A stretch of 64,000 nucleotides of DNA from Pseudorhodoplanes sp. (GTDB taxonomy: Bacteria; Pseudomonadota; Alphaproteobacteria; Rhizobiales; Xanthobacteraceae). The DNA lies in the NCBI GenBank assembly GCA_022843165.1, contig JALHOD010000002.1, forward strand, positions 266,908 through 330,907, read 5' to 3'. The notes beneath the pieces were generated by a model. The model ran no database searches and was not told the DNA's origin. It worked only from the letters and a program-made list of their open reading frames with translations. A program made the position numbers and the translations under genes. Below are positions 9,332-16,116 of the stretch, piece after piece. The number at the start of each line of letters is the position of its first letter. The first letter of the stretch is position 1.

Positions 9332-10576
9332 TCAGCGCCCAAGCCATGACGCTGCTCCTCTCCCCGCCGCCATACCCGTCGCAAAACAGGCCTGCAGCAG
9401 ATAACCGCCGGTCGGCGCGTCCCAGTCCAGCATCTCGCCCGCCACGAACACACCGGGCTTTTTTCGCAGCATGAAGTTTTCGTCGGTCTCGCCGAACGCG
9501 ACCCCGCCGGCGGTGGAAATCGCGCGGTCGATCGGCGCAACGCCGGTGAGCTTGACCGGCAGTGCCTTGAACAGCGACGCCATCGCATCGGGGGCCAGCG
9601 CGGCGAGTTTGCCGCGCGACACCTCCTGCGCGAGGCCGATGGCGACCGGCGACAGACTTGCGGCCTTGCGGAGAAACGTCGAGAGCGATTGCTTGCCGCG
9701 CGGCGCGCCCAGTTTGCGCGTCAGTTCGTCGAGAGGCGCATCGGGCAGCAGGTCGATCGTCAGGGTCGTCGCGCCGGTCTGTTCGATCGCATCGCGCAAC
9801 GCCGACGACAAGGCATAGACACCGCCGCCTTCGAGGCCGCTGCGCGCGATCATCGCCTCGCCGCGCAGCGTCTGGCCGGCGAAGGACAGCGCGATGCGTT
9901 TCAGCGGCTGGCCCTCGAAACGGTCGCGGAACAGGTCCGACCAGTCCGCCAGAAATCCGCAATTGGACGGGCGCAGCGTCGAGACCGCGATGCCGTCGCG
10001 CTGAAGGATGCCGGCCCAGCCGCCGTCGGCACCGAGTTTGGGCCAGCTTGCGCCGCCCAGCGCCAACACGGCCGCGTCGGCCTGAATTGTCCTGGCCGCG
10101 CCCGCACCGTCGACAAACAGAAGACGGCCTTGCGCGTCCCAGCCGGTCCAGGTGTGGCGCAGCGCCACCTTCACGCCCTTGCCGGACAGCCGCCGCAGCC
10201 AGGCGCGCAGCAGCGGCGAAGCCTTCATGTCCTTCGGAAACACGCGCCCGCTGGTGCCGATGAAGGTCGGCTGGCCGAGCTGTTCGCTGAAGGCCCGCAG
10301 GGCATCCGGCGAAAACGCCGCAATTGCCGGGCGCAAATGGTCGGCCGCTGCGCCGTAGCGCGACAGAAAACGCTCGATCTCGTCGGTATGGGTGAGATTG
10401 AGCCCGCCGCGCCCGGCCATCAGGAACTTGCGGCCGAGCGACGGCATGCGGTCATAAATGGTGACCGCAACGCCCGCGTCGGCCAGCATTTCCGCCGCCA
10501 TCAGCCCGGCCGGGCCGCCGCCGATCACGGCGGCTGTTGTCTTGTCAGTTGTCCTGGCATGTGAATCGCGCGACAT
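9332..10576 (-). CDS. HI0933-type FAD-dependent flavoprotein (TIGR03862-like)
   Basis: The 414-residue protein opens with a dinucleotide-binding fold, AVIGGGPAGLMAAEML, followed by the GRKFLMAGRGGLNLTH block typical of HI0933-like flavoproteins, and ends with GVFVAGEMLDWDAPTGGYLLQ, which closes the FAD site. The family's substrate is not established. I start at the ATG at 10576; an in-frame ATG at 10594 is possible. It is divergent from the acetyltransferase gene with only 51 bp between starts, so the two promoters must overlap. Family assignment is firm; function is unknown. Confidence 0.9.
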   Translation of the reverse strand: MSRDSHARTTDKTTAAVIGGGPAGLMAAEMLADAGVAVTIYDRMPSLGRKFLMAGRGGLNLTHTDEIERFLSRYGAAADHLRPAIAAFSPDALRAFSEQLGQPTFIGTSGRVFPKDMKASPLLRAWLRRLSGKGVKVALRHTWTGWDAQGRLLFVDGAGAARTIQADAAVLALGGASWPKLGADGGWAGILQRDGIAVSTLRPSNCGFLADWSDLFRDRFEGQPLKRIALSFAGQTLRGEAMIARSGLEGGGVYALSSALRDAIEQTGATTLTIDLLPDAPLDELTRKLGAPRGKQSLSTFLRKAASLSPVAIGLAQEVSRGKLAALAPDAMASLFKALPVKLTGVAPIDRAISTAGGVAFGETDENFMLRKKPGVFVAGEMLDWDAPTGGYLLQACFATGMAAGRGAASWLGR

Positions 10577-10627
10577 GGGATGCTCTTGCCACATCCGGCA
10601 CAACGCGGGTGAGAAAGCTTCCGAACC

Positions 10628-11353
10628 ATGCTGGCCCCCGCCCCGCTGCCTTTGCGCATCCCCTTCGTCGACCTGATGCGCGGCCTCGCCTTGCTGGCGA
10701 TGGCGATCTACCACTTCTTCTGGGACCTGGAATTCTTCGGCCTCGCCGATCTCGGCGTCACCGAACACGCGGTCTGGATCCTGTTCGCGCGCGCCATCGC
10801 CGCGAGCTTTCTGGCGCTGGTGGGCGTCGGACTGGTGCTGGCGCATCGCAACGGCGTGAAGCCAAAGCTCTTCCTGCGCCGGCTGGCGATGATCGTCGCC
10901 GCCGCTGCGGCGATCACCGCGCTCAGCGCCTTCGCCGATCCCGACGGCATCATCTGGTTCGGCATCCTGCATTGCATCGCGGTTTCGAGCGTGCTCGGGC
11001 TGGCCTTCCTGCGTGTGCCGGTGATCGCCGTCATCGCCGCCGGCATGGCCTGCGTCGCCGTGCCGCCGCTTCTGGCGTCGCCGATGTTCAACGGCCTCGG
11101 CTGGGTGTGGCTCGGACTGGCGCAGGACGTCATCCCGTCCAACGACTACAATCCGCTGCTGCCGTGGTTCGGCTATGTGCTGCTCGGCATCGCCGCCGCG
11201 CGGCTGGTGCCGCCGGACAGATGGCCGCGCTGGCAGCCCTCTTCCGCCGCCACCCGCGCGTTATGTCTGGCCGGCCGCCATTCTTTGGTCGTGTATCTGC
11301 TGCATCAGCCGCTGCTCATGGGCCTGCTCTGGACGGTGACACAATTCCGATGA
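10628..11353 (+). CDS. DUF1624 / heparan-alpha-glucosaminide N-acetyltransferase-like membrane protein
   Basis: A 241-residue, multi-helix inner-membrane protein. The N-terminal motif PFVDLMRGLALLAMAIYHF and the C-terminal HSLVVYLLHQPLL segment are hallmarks of DUF1624 and acyltransferase-3-like families related to the mammalian lysosomal HGSNAT. Such proteins move acetyl groups from cytosolic acetyl-CoA to a sugar on the far side of the membrane. Its stop overlaps the next gene's start (ATGA), so both are translated together. I infer an envelope glycan as acceptor, in line with the secreted lysozyme-fold-like partner, but no substrate can be read directly. Confidence 0.85.
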   Translation: MLAPAPLPLRIPFVDLMRGLALLAMAIYHFFWDLEFFGLADLGVTEHAVWILFARAIAASFLALVGVGLVLAHRNGVKPKLFLRRLAMIVAAAAAITALSAFADPDGIIWFGILHCIAVSSVLGLAFLRVPVIAVIAAGMACVAVPPLLASPMFNGLGWVWLGLAQDVIPSNDYNPLLPWFGYVLLGIAAARLVPPDRWPRWQPSSAATRALCLAGRHSLVVYLLHQPLLMGLLWTVTQFR

Positions 11354-12483
11354 ACCGCATCCTCATGGCGCTGATCGTTATCGGACTCGCCGCGCCCCTC
11401 GCGCAGGCGCAGGCGCCAAAGCTCTCGCCCGCCTTGCAAAGACAGCTCGACGACTACACCCGCGCGCGCCAGGCGTTCCTCGCCGAGAGCGAAGCCTACT
11501 GGACGGCCATCGCCGGGAAACGAAAGCTGCGCGCGCAGAAGCGCCGCAGCGGCGAACCGGTGACGCGCGAGGATTATGTGCTCACCCAGCCGCCGGTCTA
11601 TGCCGGTCCGCCGCGGCCAGTCGATCCCTCGATCCCGGACCGCGACGAGACCATCCCGCCGAAAAAGCCGATTCCGGTGATGGCGGATTTCCTGCGACAC
11701 GCCCGCATGCATTATGATTTCGTCCCCGAGCGGCCCGCCAGCGAGCGCGATTTCAAGCGCGCCTATGCGCAGACAGCGCTCGCCGCCGGCCTCACGCGCG
11801 AGCAGATCATCCGCGTCTATGCGTTCGAGACCGGCGGCGGCGGAACCTATGACATGCAGGCCGGTGTCAATCCGGCGAAACCCGAGAGCCGCGCGATCTC
11901 GCCCGCCATGGGCTACAACCAGCTGCTCGCCACCAACAGCGTCTCGCTGCTGGCCGAGCATGGCGAAGAGTTTGTGCGCGTGCTGGCGCAGAAGGCGTCT
12001 GCGCGCGAGAGCGCGGCCAAAGCGGCGCTGGTGCGCAAGATCGAGACCCTGCGGAAAATGATCGCGCAGAGCCGCACGGTGCCGAAGAACTGGGCCGCGA
12101 AGGACAAGCTGGCGGAGACGCCGGAAGGCCTCGGCCTGCACGCCATCCTGCTCGACCGCGACATCGGCCCGCTGCTGCAGACGCAGAAGCTCCTGAATTC
12201 GGTCTTGTTCGCGCGCACGCGCGGGGTGAAGCGCCCGCTCACCGGCGCCGAGCTGGAGCTGATGAATTTCACCGGCGACGGCAACGGCATCGACATGGTG
12301 CTGATGCCGCCGGCCTTGCGAGAGATCGTGCCGACCGCGAATTTCTTCCAGCAGCGCGGCTACGAGCGCAATCCGATCGCGCGCCGCACCGGCACGGTGG
12401 CAAGACTGATCGCGGACATCGACGCCCGCATGGACCGCTACGCGCAGAATCCCGGCGCAAGGGAGCTGGCGGGGGCGTTCTAG
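11350..12483 (+). CDS. secreted protein with lysozyme/transglycosylase-like core
   Basis: The 377-residue protein begins with a signal peptide (MNRILMALIVIGLAAPLAQA, cleavage after about residue 21). The segment around residues 145-200 contains AFETGGGGTYD with a candidate catalytic Glu160 and then AMGYNQLLA (187-195); this E-then-GY.QL pattern recalls lytic transglycosylases and related lysozyme-fold enzymes. It is translationally coupled to the DUF1624 acetyltransferase. The frame stays open far upstream through that gene, but only the ATG at 11350 gives a signal peptide. I regard it as a periplasmic, possibly peptidoglycan-acting protein of unknown substrate; the fold is an inference from short motifs. 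Confidence 0.75.
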   Translation: MNRILMALIVIGLAAPLAQAQAPKLSPALQRQLDDYTRARQAFLAESEAYWTAIAGKRKLRAQKRRSGEPVTREDYVLTQPPVYAGPPRPVDPSIPDRDETIPPKKPIPVMADFLRHARMHYDFVPERPASERDFKRAYAQTALAAGLTREQIIRVYAFETGGGGTYDMQAGVNPAKPESRAISPAMGYNQLLATNSVSLLAEHGEEFVRVLAQKASARESAAKAALVRKIETLRKMIAQSRTVPKNWAAKDKLAETPEGLGLHAILLDRDIGPLLQTQKLLNSVLFARTRGVKRPLTGAELELMNFTGDGNGIDMVLMPPALREIVPTANFFQQRGYERNPIARRTGTVARLIADIDARMDRYAQNPGARELAGAF

Positions 12484-12519
12484 CTAGTTGCGCGGCCCCG
12501 GCCCGCCTGTCCGGTTTTG

Positions 12520-12723
12520 TCACTTGCGTTTCGCAGTTTTGCGGGACTTGCTTTTGGGCACTTTCTTGCCCTTGGCGCGCGCCTCCGACAGGCCGATGGC
12601 GATCGCCTGCTTGCGGCTGGTCACCTTCTTCCTGCTGCGGCCGCTGCGCAGCGTGCCCTTCTTGCGTTTCTTCATCGCGCGTTCCACGTCCTTCGACGCC
12701 GCGCGGGAATATTTGCGCGCCAT
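12520..12723 (-). CDS. small basic protein, DUF6496-like
   Basis: A 67-residue, extremely Lys/Arg-rich protein beginning MARKYSRAASKDVERAMKK and ending SKSRKTAKRK. It matches the DUF6496-type small basic proteins found widely in Hyphomicrobiales, with the internal pattern VTSRKQAIAIGLSEAR. The tail is lysine-rich like that of histone H1 and suggests nucleic-acid binding, but this is inference. I start at the ATG at 12723, where the conserved N-terminus begins; the longer upstream extension is unlikely. It is convergent with the secreted transglycosylase-like gene. Confidence 0.8.
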   Translation of the reverse strand: MARKYSRAASKDVERAMKKRKKGTLRSGRSRKKVTSRKQAIAIGLSEARAKGKKVPKSKSRKTAKRK

Positions 12724-12887
12724 GTCGCTCTCCCTCATCTCCGCCGCATCAACGCACAGGCCGGGCAAATGTTGCGGCGGGGAACCGGAACCTCCCGCCC
12801 GCCCCGCGCATTGAGAGCCCACGCCAGCCGACGCCAGCGCGCCCAGGAACACTCGCAACAAGAACACTCGCAAGAAGGATCTTTTCC

Positions 12888-13061
12888 ATGCGCGGTTTCC
12901 GCTGCGCCGGCTGCGGCCGGTCGCTCGACGAGGTGCGCTCCAGCAAGTTCCGCGCCGAGCGGTTCTATTGCTCGGAATTCTGCTCGGAGGACGACGAGCC
13001 GCAAAAGCCCTTGCTCAGCATCTGGGATTATCCCACCTCGCCGCCGGACTCGCATCGCTGA
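12888..13061 (+). CDS. 57-residue putative zinc-finger protein
   Basis: ATG at 12888, preceded by AAGGA about eight bases upstream. The protein has two cysteine pairs, CAGC (residues 6-9) and CSEFC (28-32), a compact treble-clef or zinc-ribbon arrangement, followed by an acidic stretch and a short tail. Codon use matches the surrounding high-GC genes. I do not recognise a named family. It lies in a row of very small genes on the same strand, but spacing to the next (over 100 bp) makes co-transcription uncertain. Metal binding is inferred only from the cysteine spacing. Confidence 0.65.
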   Translation: MRGFRCAGCGRSLDEVRSSKFRAERFYCSEFCSEDDEPQKPLLSIWDYPTSPPDSHR

Positions 13062-13108
13062 GGCGGACGCGCACCGGGGACAATCCCGACTATATTCGCG
13101 CCCGCGCC

Positions 13109-13136
13109 TTGTGCTTTGGCATTTGCCGGTTAGATG
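13109..13136 (+). promoter_or_regulatory. weak sigma70-like promoter candidate for the 28-codon ORF
   Basis: TTGTGC at 13109-13114 and TAGATG at 13131-13136 are separated by 16 bases and lie about 60 bases before the small ORF at 13195. Each hexamer matches the consensus at only about half of its positions, so this is suggestive at best. Confidence 0.25.
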
Positions 13137-13194
13137 ACGACAGGCCGCGTCTGCATCGACCTCCTTGCAGCGCGCGCCTCTCAAAGGACATGCC

Positions 13195-13281
13195 ATGAGC
13201 AATACGCCCGTTTCGGAGCCGGTGGCGCCCGTTCCCGTCACCGCGCCCGCCGATGTCCCGGTTGCGCCGGTGAAGTCCTGA
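13195..13281 (+). CDS. 28-residue Pro/Val-rich small ORF
   Basis: ATG at 13195 has AAAGGA seven bases upstream and encodes a 28-residue peptide dominated by Pro, Val and Ala in a PV/AP alternation, for example EPVAPVPVTAPADVPVAP. The stop is followed 10 bases later by a strong intrinsic terminator, so the unit looks like a short, self-contained transcript. It could be a small protein, or a small RNA with an incidental ORF. No family is recognised. Confidence 0.5.
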   Translation: MSNTPVSEPVAPVPVTAPADVPVAPVKS

Positions 13282-13291
13282 CGCTTTCAAG

Positions 13292-13315
13292 GCCCGGCTT
13301 GTCGCCGGGCTTTTT
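13292..13315 (+). terminator. rho-independent terminator
   Basis: GCCCGGC (13292-13298) and GCCGGGC (13304-13310) form a perfect 7-bp stem with loop TTGTC, followed directly by five T residues. It closes the transcript carrying the 28-codon ORF and isolates it from the gene at 13364. Confidence 0.85.
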
Positions 13316-13363
13316 CGCATCCTGCCCCGCACGCAAACCTGCACATCCCGCACCGGAGTTTTC

Positions 13364-13543
13364 ATGGAACACCTCACCGCCCAGCTCATCAATCCCGTCG
13401 AGGCCGCGCGCCTTGGCATCAAGACCGGCTGGTATGGCCGCAAGGCCTCCGGCACGATCATGACCGAGGTCTGGGGCACCGAGAAGGAATGCCAGATGCA
13501 GATCAGCAAGCAGACCGGCCAGCGCATCCCGACCGTGATGTGA
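13364..13543 (+). CDS. 59-residue conserved-looking hypothetical protein
   Basis: ATG at 13364 follows CGGAG about 7 bases upstream. The protein reads MEHLTAQLINPVEAARLG and continues with a mixed polar composition, including one cysteine and a C-terminal QTGQRIPTVM. Codon use is normal for this genome. No domain or membrane segment is evident and I do not recognise the family. It lies 48 bp after a strong terminator, so it must have its own promoter, and 31 bp before the next small gene, with which it may be co-transcribed. Confidence 0.6.
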   Translation: MEHLTAQLINPVEAARLGIKTGWYGRKASGTIMTEVWGTEKECQMQISKQTGQRIPTVM

Positions 13544-13574
13544 GCTGAGCGGCAACCCGCAAGGCCGATCCCGC

Positions 13575-13820
13575 ATGGTCACCGAGACCGTCTATATCGT
13601 GCAGTCGTTCCAGCCCGGCCGCGGCGCGCGGCTGAAGGCCGACCCGCCCTCCGCCCACAAGACCGAGCGGGCGGCGCAGCGCGTGGCCGAGCGCCTGGCG
13701 CAGAGCAGGACCGGCGTGGTGGTGCTGGCCAATACCGGCGATCCCGACACCGGCGATTACGACGAGGAGCCGAAGGTGCTGTTCCGCGCCGGGCGCATTC
13801 CGCCGGAGCTGGACGTATGA
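13575..13820 (+). CDS. 81-residue hypothetical protein
   Basis: The protein starts MVTETVYIVQSFQPGRGARL and has a central basic, helical stretch (HKTERAAQRVAERLAQ) followed by a beta-type segment GVVVLANTGDPDTGD and an acidic region. No signal peptide, membrane helix or catalytic motif is visible. The start lies 31 bp after the previous small gene on the same strand. I cannot assign a function. A small two-layer alpha/beta domain is plausible. Confidence 0.6.
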   Translation: MVTETVYIVQSFQPGRGARLKADPPSAHKTERAAQRVAERLAQSRTGVVVLANTGDPDTGDYDEEPKVLFRAGRIPPELDV

Positions 13821-13866
13821 TTCCGGCACCGCCGCCCGCCTGATTTCGCTACGCTTGGGTCCGGCG

Positions 13867-13888
13867 ACCCTCCCCGCAACAGGAGGGT
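13867..13888 (+). promoter_or_regulatory. hairpin enclosing an AGGAGG sequence upstream of the flavin reductase gene
   Basis: ACCCTCC (13867-13873) pairs perfectly with GGAGGGT (13882-13888). The right arm contains a consensus AGGAGG, but it abuts a GTG and lies 19 bases before the ATG at 13908. The structure might limit ribosome access or act as a terminator stem without a U-tract. Function is unproven. Confidence 0.3.
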
Positions 13889-13907
13889 GACGAAAGGCGG
13901 GCCGGCC

Positions 13908-14465
13908 ATGAAAACCTACGCAAAGCAAAATTTTCCCGTCTCCGAGGCCCGGCGCTATCTCGAGCCCGGGCCGGTGGTGCTGGTCTCTTCCCACCACAAG
14001 GGAGCGTCCAACATCATGACCATGGGCTGGCACACGGTGATGGAGTTCACGCCCGCGCTCATCGGCTGCGTGATCGCGGAGGGCAATCACTCCTTCGGGA
14101 TGATCCGCAACAGCCGGCAATGCACGATCAACGTGCCGACCGTGGACATCGCAAAGACGGTCGTGGACATCGGCAATTGCTCCGGCGCCGACACCGACAA
14201 GTTCGAAAAGTTCGGCCTCACGCCGGTGGCGGGCGCGCAGGTGACAGCGCCGCTGATCTCGCAATGCCCGGTGAGCCTGGAATGCGTGCTCACCGATACG
14301 ACGCTGGTGAAGAAATACAATTTCTTCGTGTTTGAGGTGGTGGCCGCGCATGCGGCGAAGACGCCAAGATATCCGCGCACCATCCACTATCAGGGCGACG
14401 GGCAGTTCATGGTGGCGGGGCGGGAGATGAGTTTGCGGAAGCGATTCAAGCCGGAGATGCTTTAA
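13908..14465 (+). CDS. flavin reductase family protein (FMN-binding split barrel)
   Basis: The 185-residue protein has the flavin reductase-like split-barrel pattern: VVLVSSHHKGASNIMTMGW near residues 24-42, then GCVIAEGNHSFGMIRNSRQ and VPTVDIAK. These segments bind FMN and shape the dimer interface. Members reduce free flavin for monooxygenases or reductively modify small molecules; the substrate is unknown. I chose the ATG at 13908; a GTG at 13887 would add seven residues but its Shine-Dalgarno directly abuts it. It converges on the ParE-type toxin gene, whose stop lies 2 bp past this gene's stop. Confidence 0.88.
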   Translation: MKTYAKQNFPVSEARRYLEPGPVVLVSSHHKGASNIMTMGWHTVMEFTPALIGCVIAEGNHSFGMIRNSRQCTINVPTVDIAKTVVDIGNCSGADTDKFEKFGLTPVAGAQVTAPLISQCPVSLECVLTDTTLVKKYNFFVFEVVAAHAAKTPRYPRTIHYQGDGQFMVAGREMSLRKRFKPEML

Positions 14466-14467
14466 GC

Positions 14468-14752
14468 TCACTCCTCCCACGGCCACAGTCGCGCCGCATG
14501 GCGCACGTGGAGGACAACGACTTCGTCTGCGCTCACCGTGTAGAAAATCAGGAATGGATATCGCACCAGCGAGGCGATACGCACCCCCGGCTCGTTGGCT
14601 TCGTGGCCGAAAAGGGGATACTCCGCCAGCAGCGTTGCAATATCCTTGACGCGCGCGGCGACGGCCCTGGCCGCCGCCGGGTTGCGTTCGAACAGATAAC
14701 GAAAAATGTCCTCAAGCTCGGCGAGTGCGGTCTCGGTATAACGGACTTTCAT
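14468..14752 (-). CDS. ParE/RelE-superfamily toxin
   Basis: A 94-residue protein with the ParE/RelE fold pattern: MKVRYTETALAELEDIFRYL at the N-terminus, then a run of helices, the YPLFGHEANEPGVR turn and the C-terminal strands FLIFYTVSADEVVVLHVRHAAR. ParE members poison DNA gyrase and RelE members cleave mRNA; the overall pattern is closer to ParE. It is the second gene of a two-gene unit, overlapping the antitoxin stop by four bases (ATGA), the classic toxin-antitoxin coupling. Confidence 0.9.
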   Translation of the reverse strand: MKVRYTETALAELEDIFRYLFERNPAAARAVAARVKDIATLLAEYPLFGHEANEPGVRIASLVRYPFLIFYTVSADEVVVLHVRHAARLWPWEE

Positions 14753-14979
14753 ACACCGTAGCGGCTGAACAAGGCCGTCACGGCCTCATCGCTTGCCAAC
14801 CGTCCGGCGCGCATATCCGCCAGCCCGCGCCGCACGGCAGCGCGTTCGTCATCGCTGAGTTTATAGACACCGGCATGCCTGCGCTCGATGTCGGCGAGCG
14901 ATTTCACGAATTCGTCCTGTGCCTCATCCGGCCAGGAGGCAATGCGTTCAAGCAGGATTTCAAGGCTGTGCTTAGTCAT
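14749..14979 (-). CDS. antitoxin of the ParE-type pair
   Basis: A 76-residue, largely helical acidic/basic protein ending RAGRLASDEAVTALFSRYGV. That C-terminal ladder, with (D/E)EAVxALF, is the toxin-wrapping tail often seen in antitoxins paired with ParE. It precedes and overlaps the toxin gene. A GATAAT-like element lies about a dozen bases before the ATG on this strand, suggesting a very short leader. Antitoxins of this kind usually repress their own operon, but I could not identify a clear operator. Confidence 0.85.
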   Translation of the reverse strand: MTKHSLEILLERIASWPDEAQDEFVKSLADIERRHAGVYKLSDDERAAVRRGLADMRAGRLASDEAVTALFSRYGV

Positions 14980-15139
14980 AGTAACATATTATCAAAATTG
15001 GAATTCCCCCGCCAGTATCGTGAGGTGAACTTAGGTTTAGCCAGCCTACGCTTGTTTTGGTATCTTGCTTCAAGCTGGAACCCAGACGCCTTGTAGTTGG
15101 AATGCGATAGGCCAATTTTAAGAGCGGATTTTGACCTAC

Positions 15140-16078
15140 ATGTCAGTACCTGGCTTTCAAGCGTTTATGCGCCCCTTGCTTGTCTATGCCCAAGATGGAA
15201 CGGAAAAAAGAATTGGGGAAGCAATCAAATCGCTGGCAGACGAATTCAACTTATCACAGCAAGACAGAGCAGAAATGCTGCCGAGCGGGAAACAAACGCT
15301 TTTAGCGAACCGAATTCATTGGGCGCGAACATTTTTGGCGAAGGCTGGTGCCCTCAAAAATACTCGGCGCGCGCATTTCATGATTACGGAGCGAGGCAAG
15401 AAGCTTCTTGAACAAAATCCGCAAACTATAACCACAAAAGTCCTAAATCAGTTTCCGGAGTTTGTGGCATTCCAAACACCTAAGCCTGCGCAAGAATCTG
15501 AAGAGGAAAGCGGGAAATCGCTTCCACCGGCAACAAATGATACGTCAACGCCAGATGATGCAATCGAGGAAGCAGAGAAAGTTATTACTGAAAAGCTCAA
15601 AAGCGATTTGTTGGAACGGATAGTTGGCCTTTCGCCGACATTTTTTGAGAATCTTGTTGTAGATCTGATTGTCGCCATGAAATACGGCGGCGGCTCAAGA
15701 GAGTCTGTTAGGACCCGCCTCAAAAGTACGGGCGACGGCGGGATAGACGGCGTAGTAAACGAGGACGTTCTTGGTCTTGACGCGGTTTATTTACAAGCAA
15801 AGCGCTATTCATCCGACAATACCGTAGGTCGCCCCATGATCCAACAGTTCGCGGGTGCGCTCGCCGGCGAAGGCGCGACCAAAGGGGTCTTTATTACAAC
15901 TAGCGCATTCACGTCAGGCGCCTACCAGTTTGCGGAACAAGTTCCGCAGAAGATCATTTTGATAGATGGCAAAAAGCTGGGCGAGTTGATGATTCAATAT
16001 GATGTTGGAGTTCGCATTGAGCGAACCGTGCACATTAAGAAAATCGACTTGGACTATTTCGAGGAAGCTGAAGACTGA
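15140..16078 (+). CDS. Mrr-type (type IV) restriction endonuclease
   Basis: The 312-residue protein has an N-terminal Mrr winged-helix region (residues 1-95: VPGFQAFMRPLL, then a winged helix ending ITERGKKLLEQNP) and a C-terminal PD-(D/E)xK nuclease with GDGGIDGVV, VYLQAKRY and QQFAGAL (catalytic Asp and the QAK motif). Mrr enzymes cut DNA carrying modified bases. The start is the ATG at 15140, with a TTG at 15131 as alternative. The gene and its flanks are visibly AT-richer than everything around (many AAA, ATT and TTA codons), which suggests horizontal acquisition. It stands beside the toxin-antitoxin pair, and no methyltransferase accompanies it. Confidence 0.93.
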   Translation: MSVPGFQAFMRPLLVYAQDGTEKRIGEAIKSLADEFNLSQQDRAEMLPSGKQTLLANRIHWARTFLAKAGALKNTRRAHFMITERGKKLLEQNPQTITTKVLNQFPEFVAFQTPKPAQESEEESGKSLPPATNDTSTPDDAIEEAEKVITEKLKSDLLERIVGLSPTFFENLVVDLIVAMKYGGGSRESVRTRLKSTGDGGIDGVVNEDVLGLDAVYLQAKRYSSDNTVGRPMIQQFAGALAGEGATKGVFITTSAFTSGAYQFAEQVPQKIILIDGKKLGELMIQYDVGVRIERTVHIKKIDLDYFEEAED

Positions 16079-16116
16079 TCTCAGAACAATCAACATAAAG
16101 CTGGGCCGACACAAAC

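Noticed and set aside
10537..11349. Long N-terminal extension of the secreted transglycosylase-like protein
   Set aside because: It would read through the DUF1624 gene in another frame; the ATG at 11350 gives a clear signal peptide and an ATGA overlap.
13887..13907. GTG start of the flavin reductase directly after AGGAGG
   Set aside because: The Shine-Dalgarno sequence abuts the GTG with no spacer; ATG 13908 matches the expected N-terminus better.
14468..16078. A complete restriction-modification system or integrative element
   Set aside because: No methyltransferase, integrase, transposase or terminal repeats were seen near Mrr.
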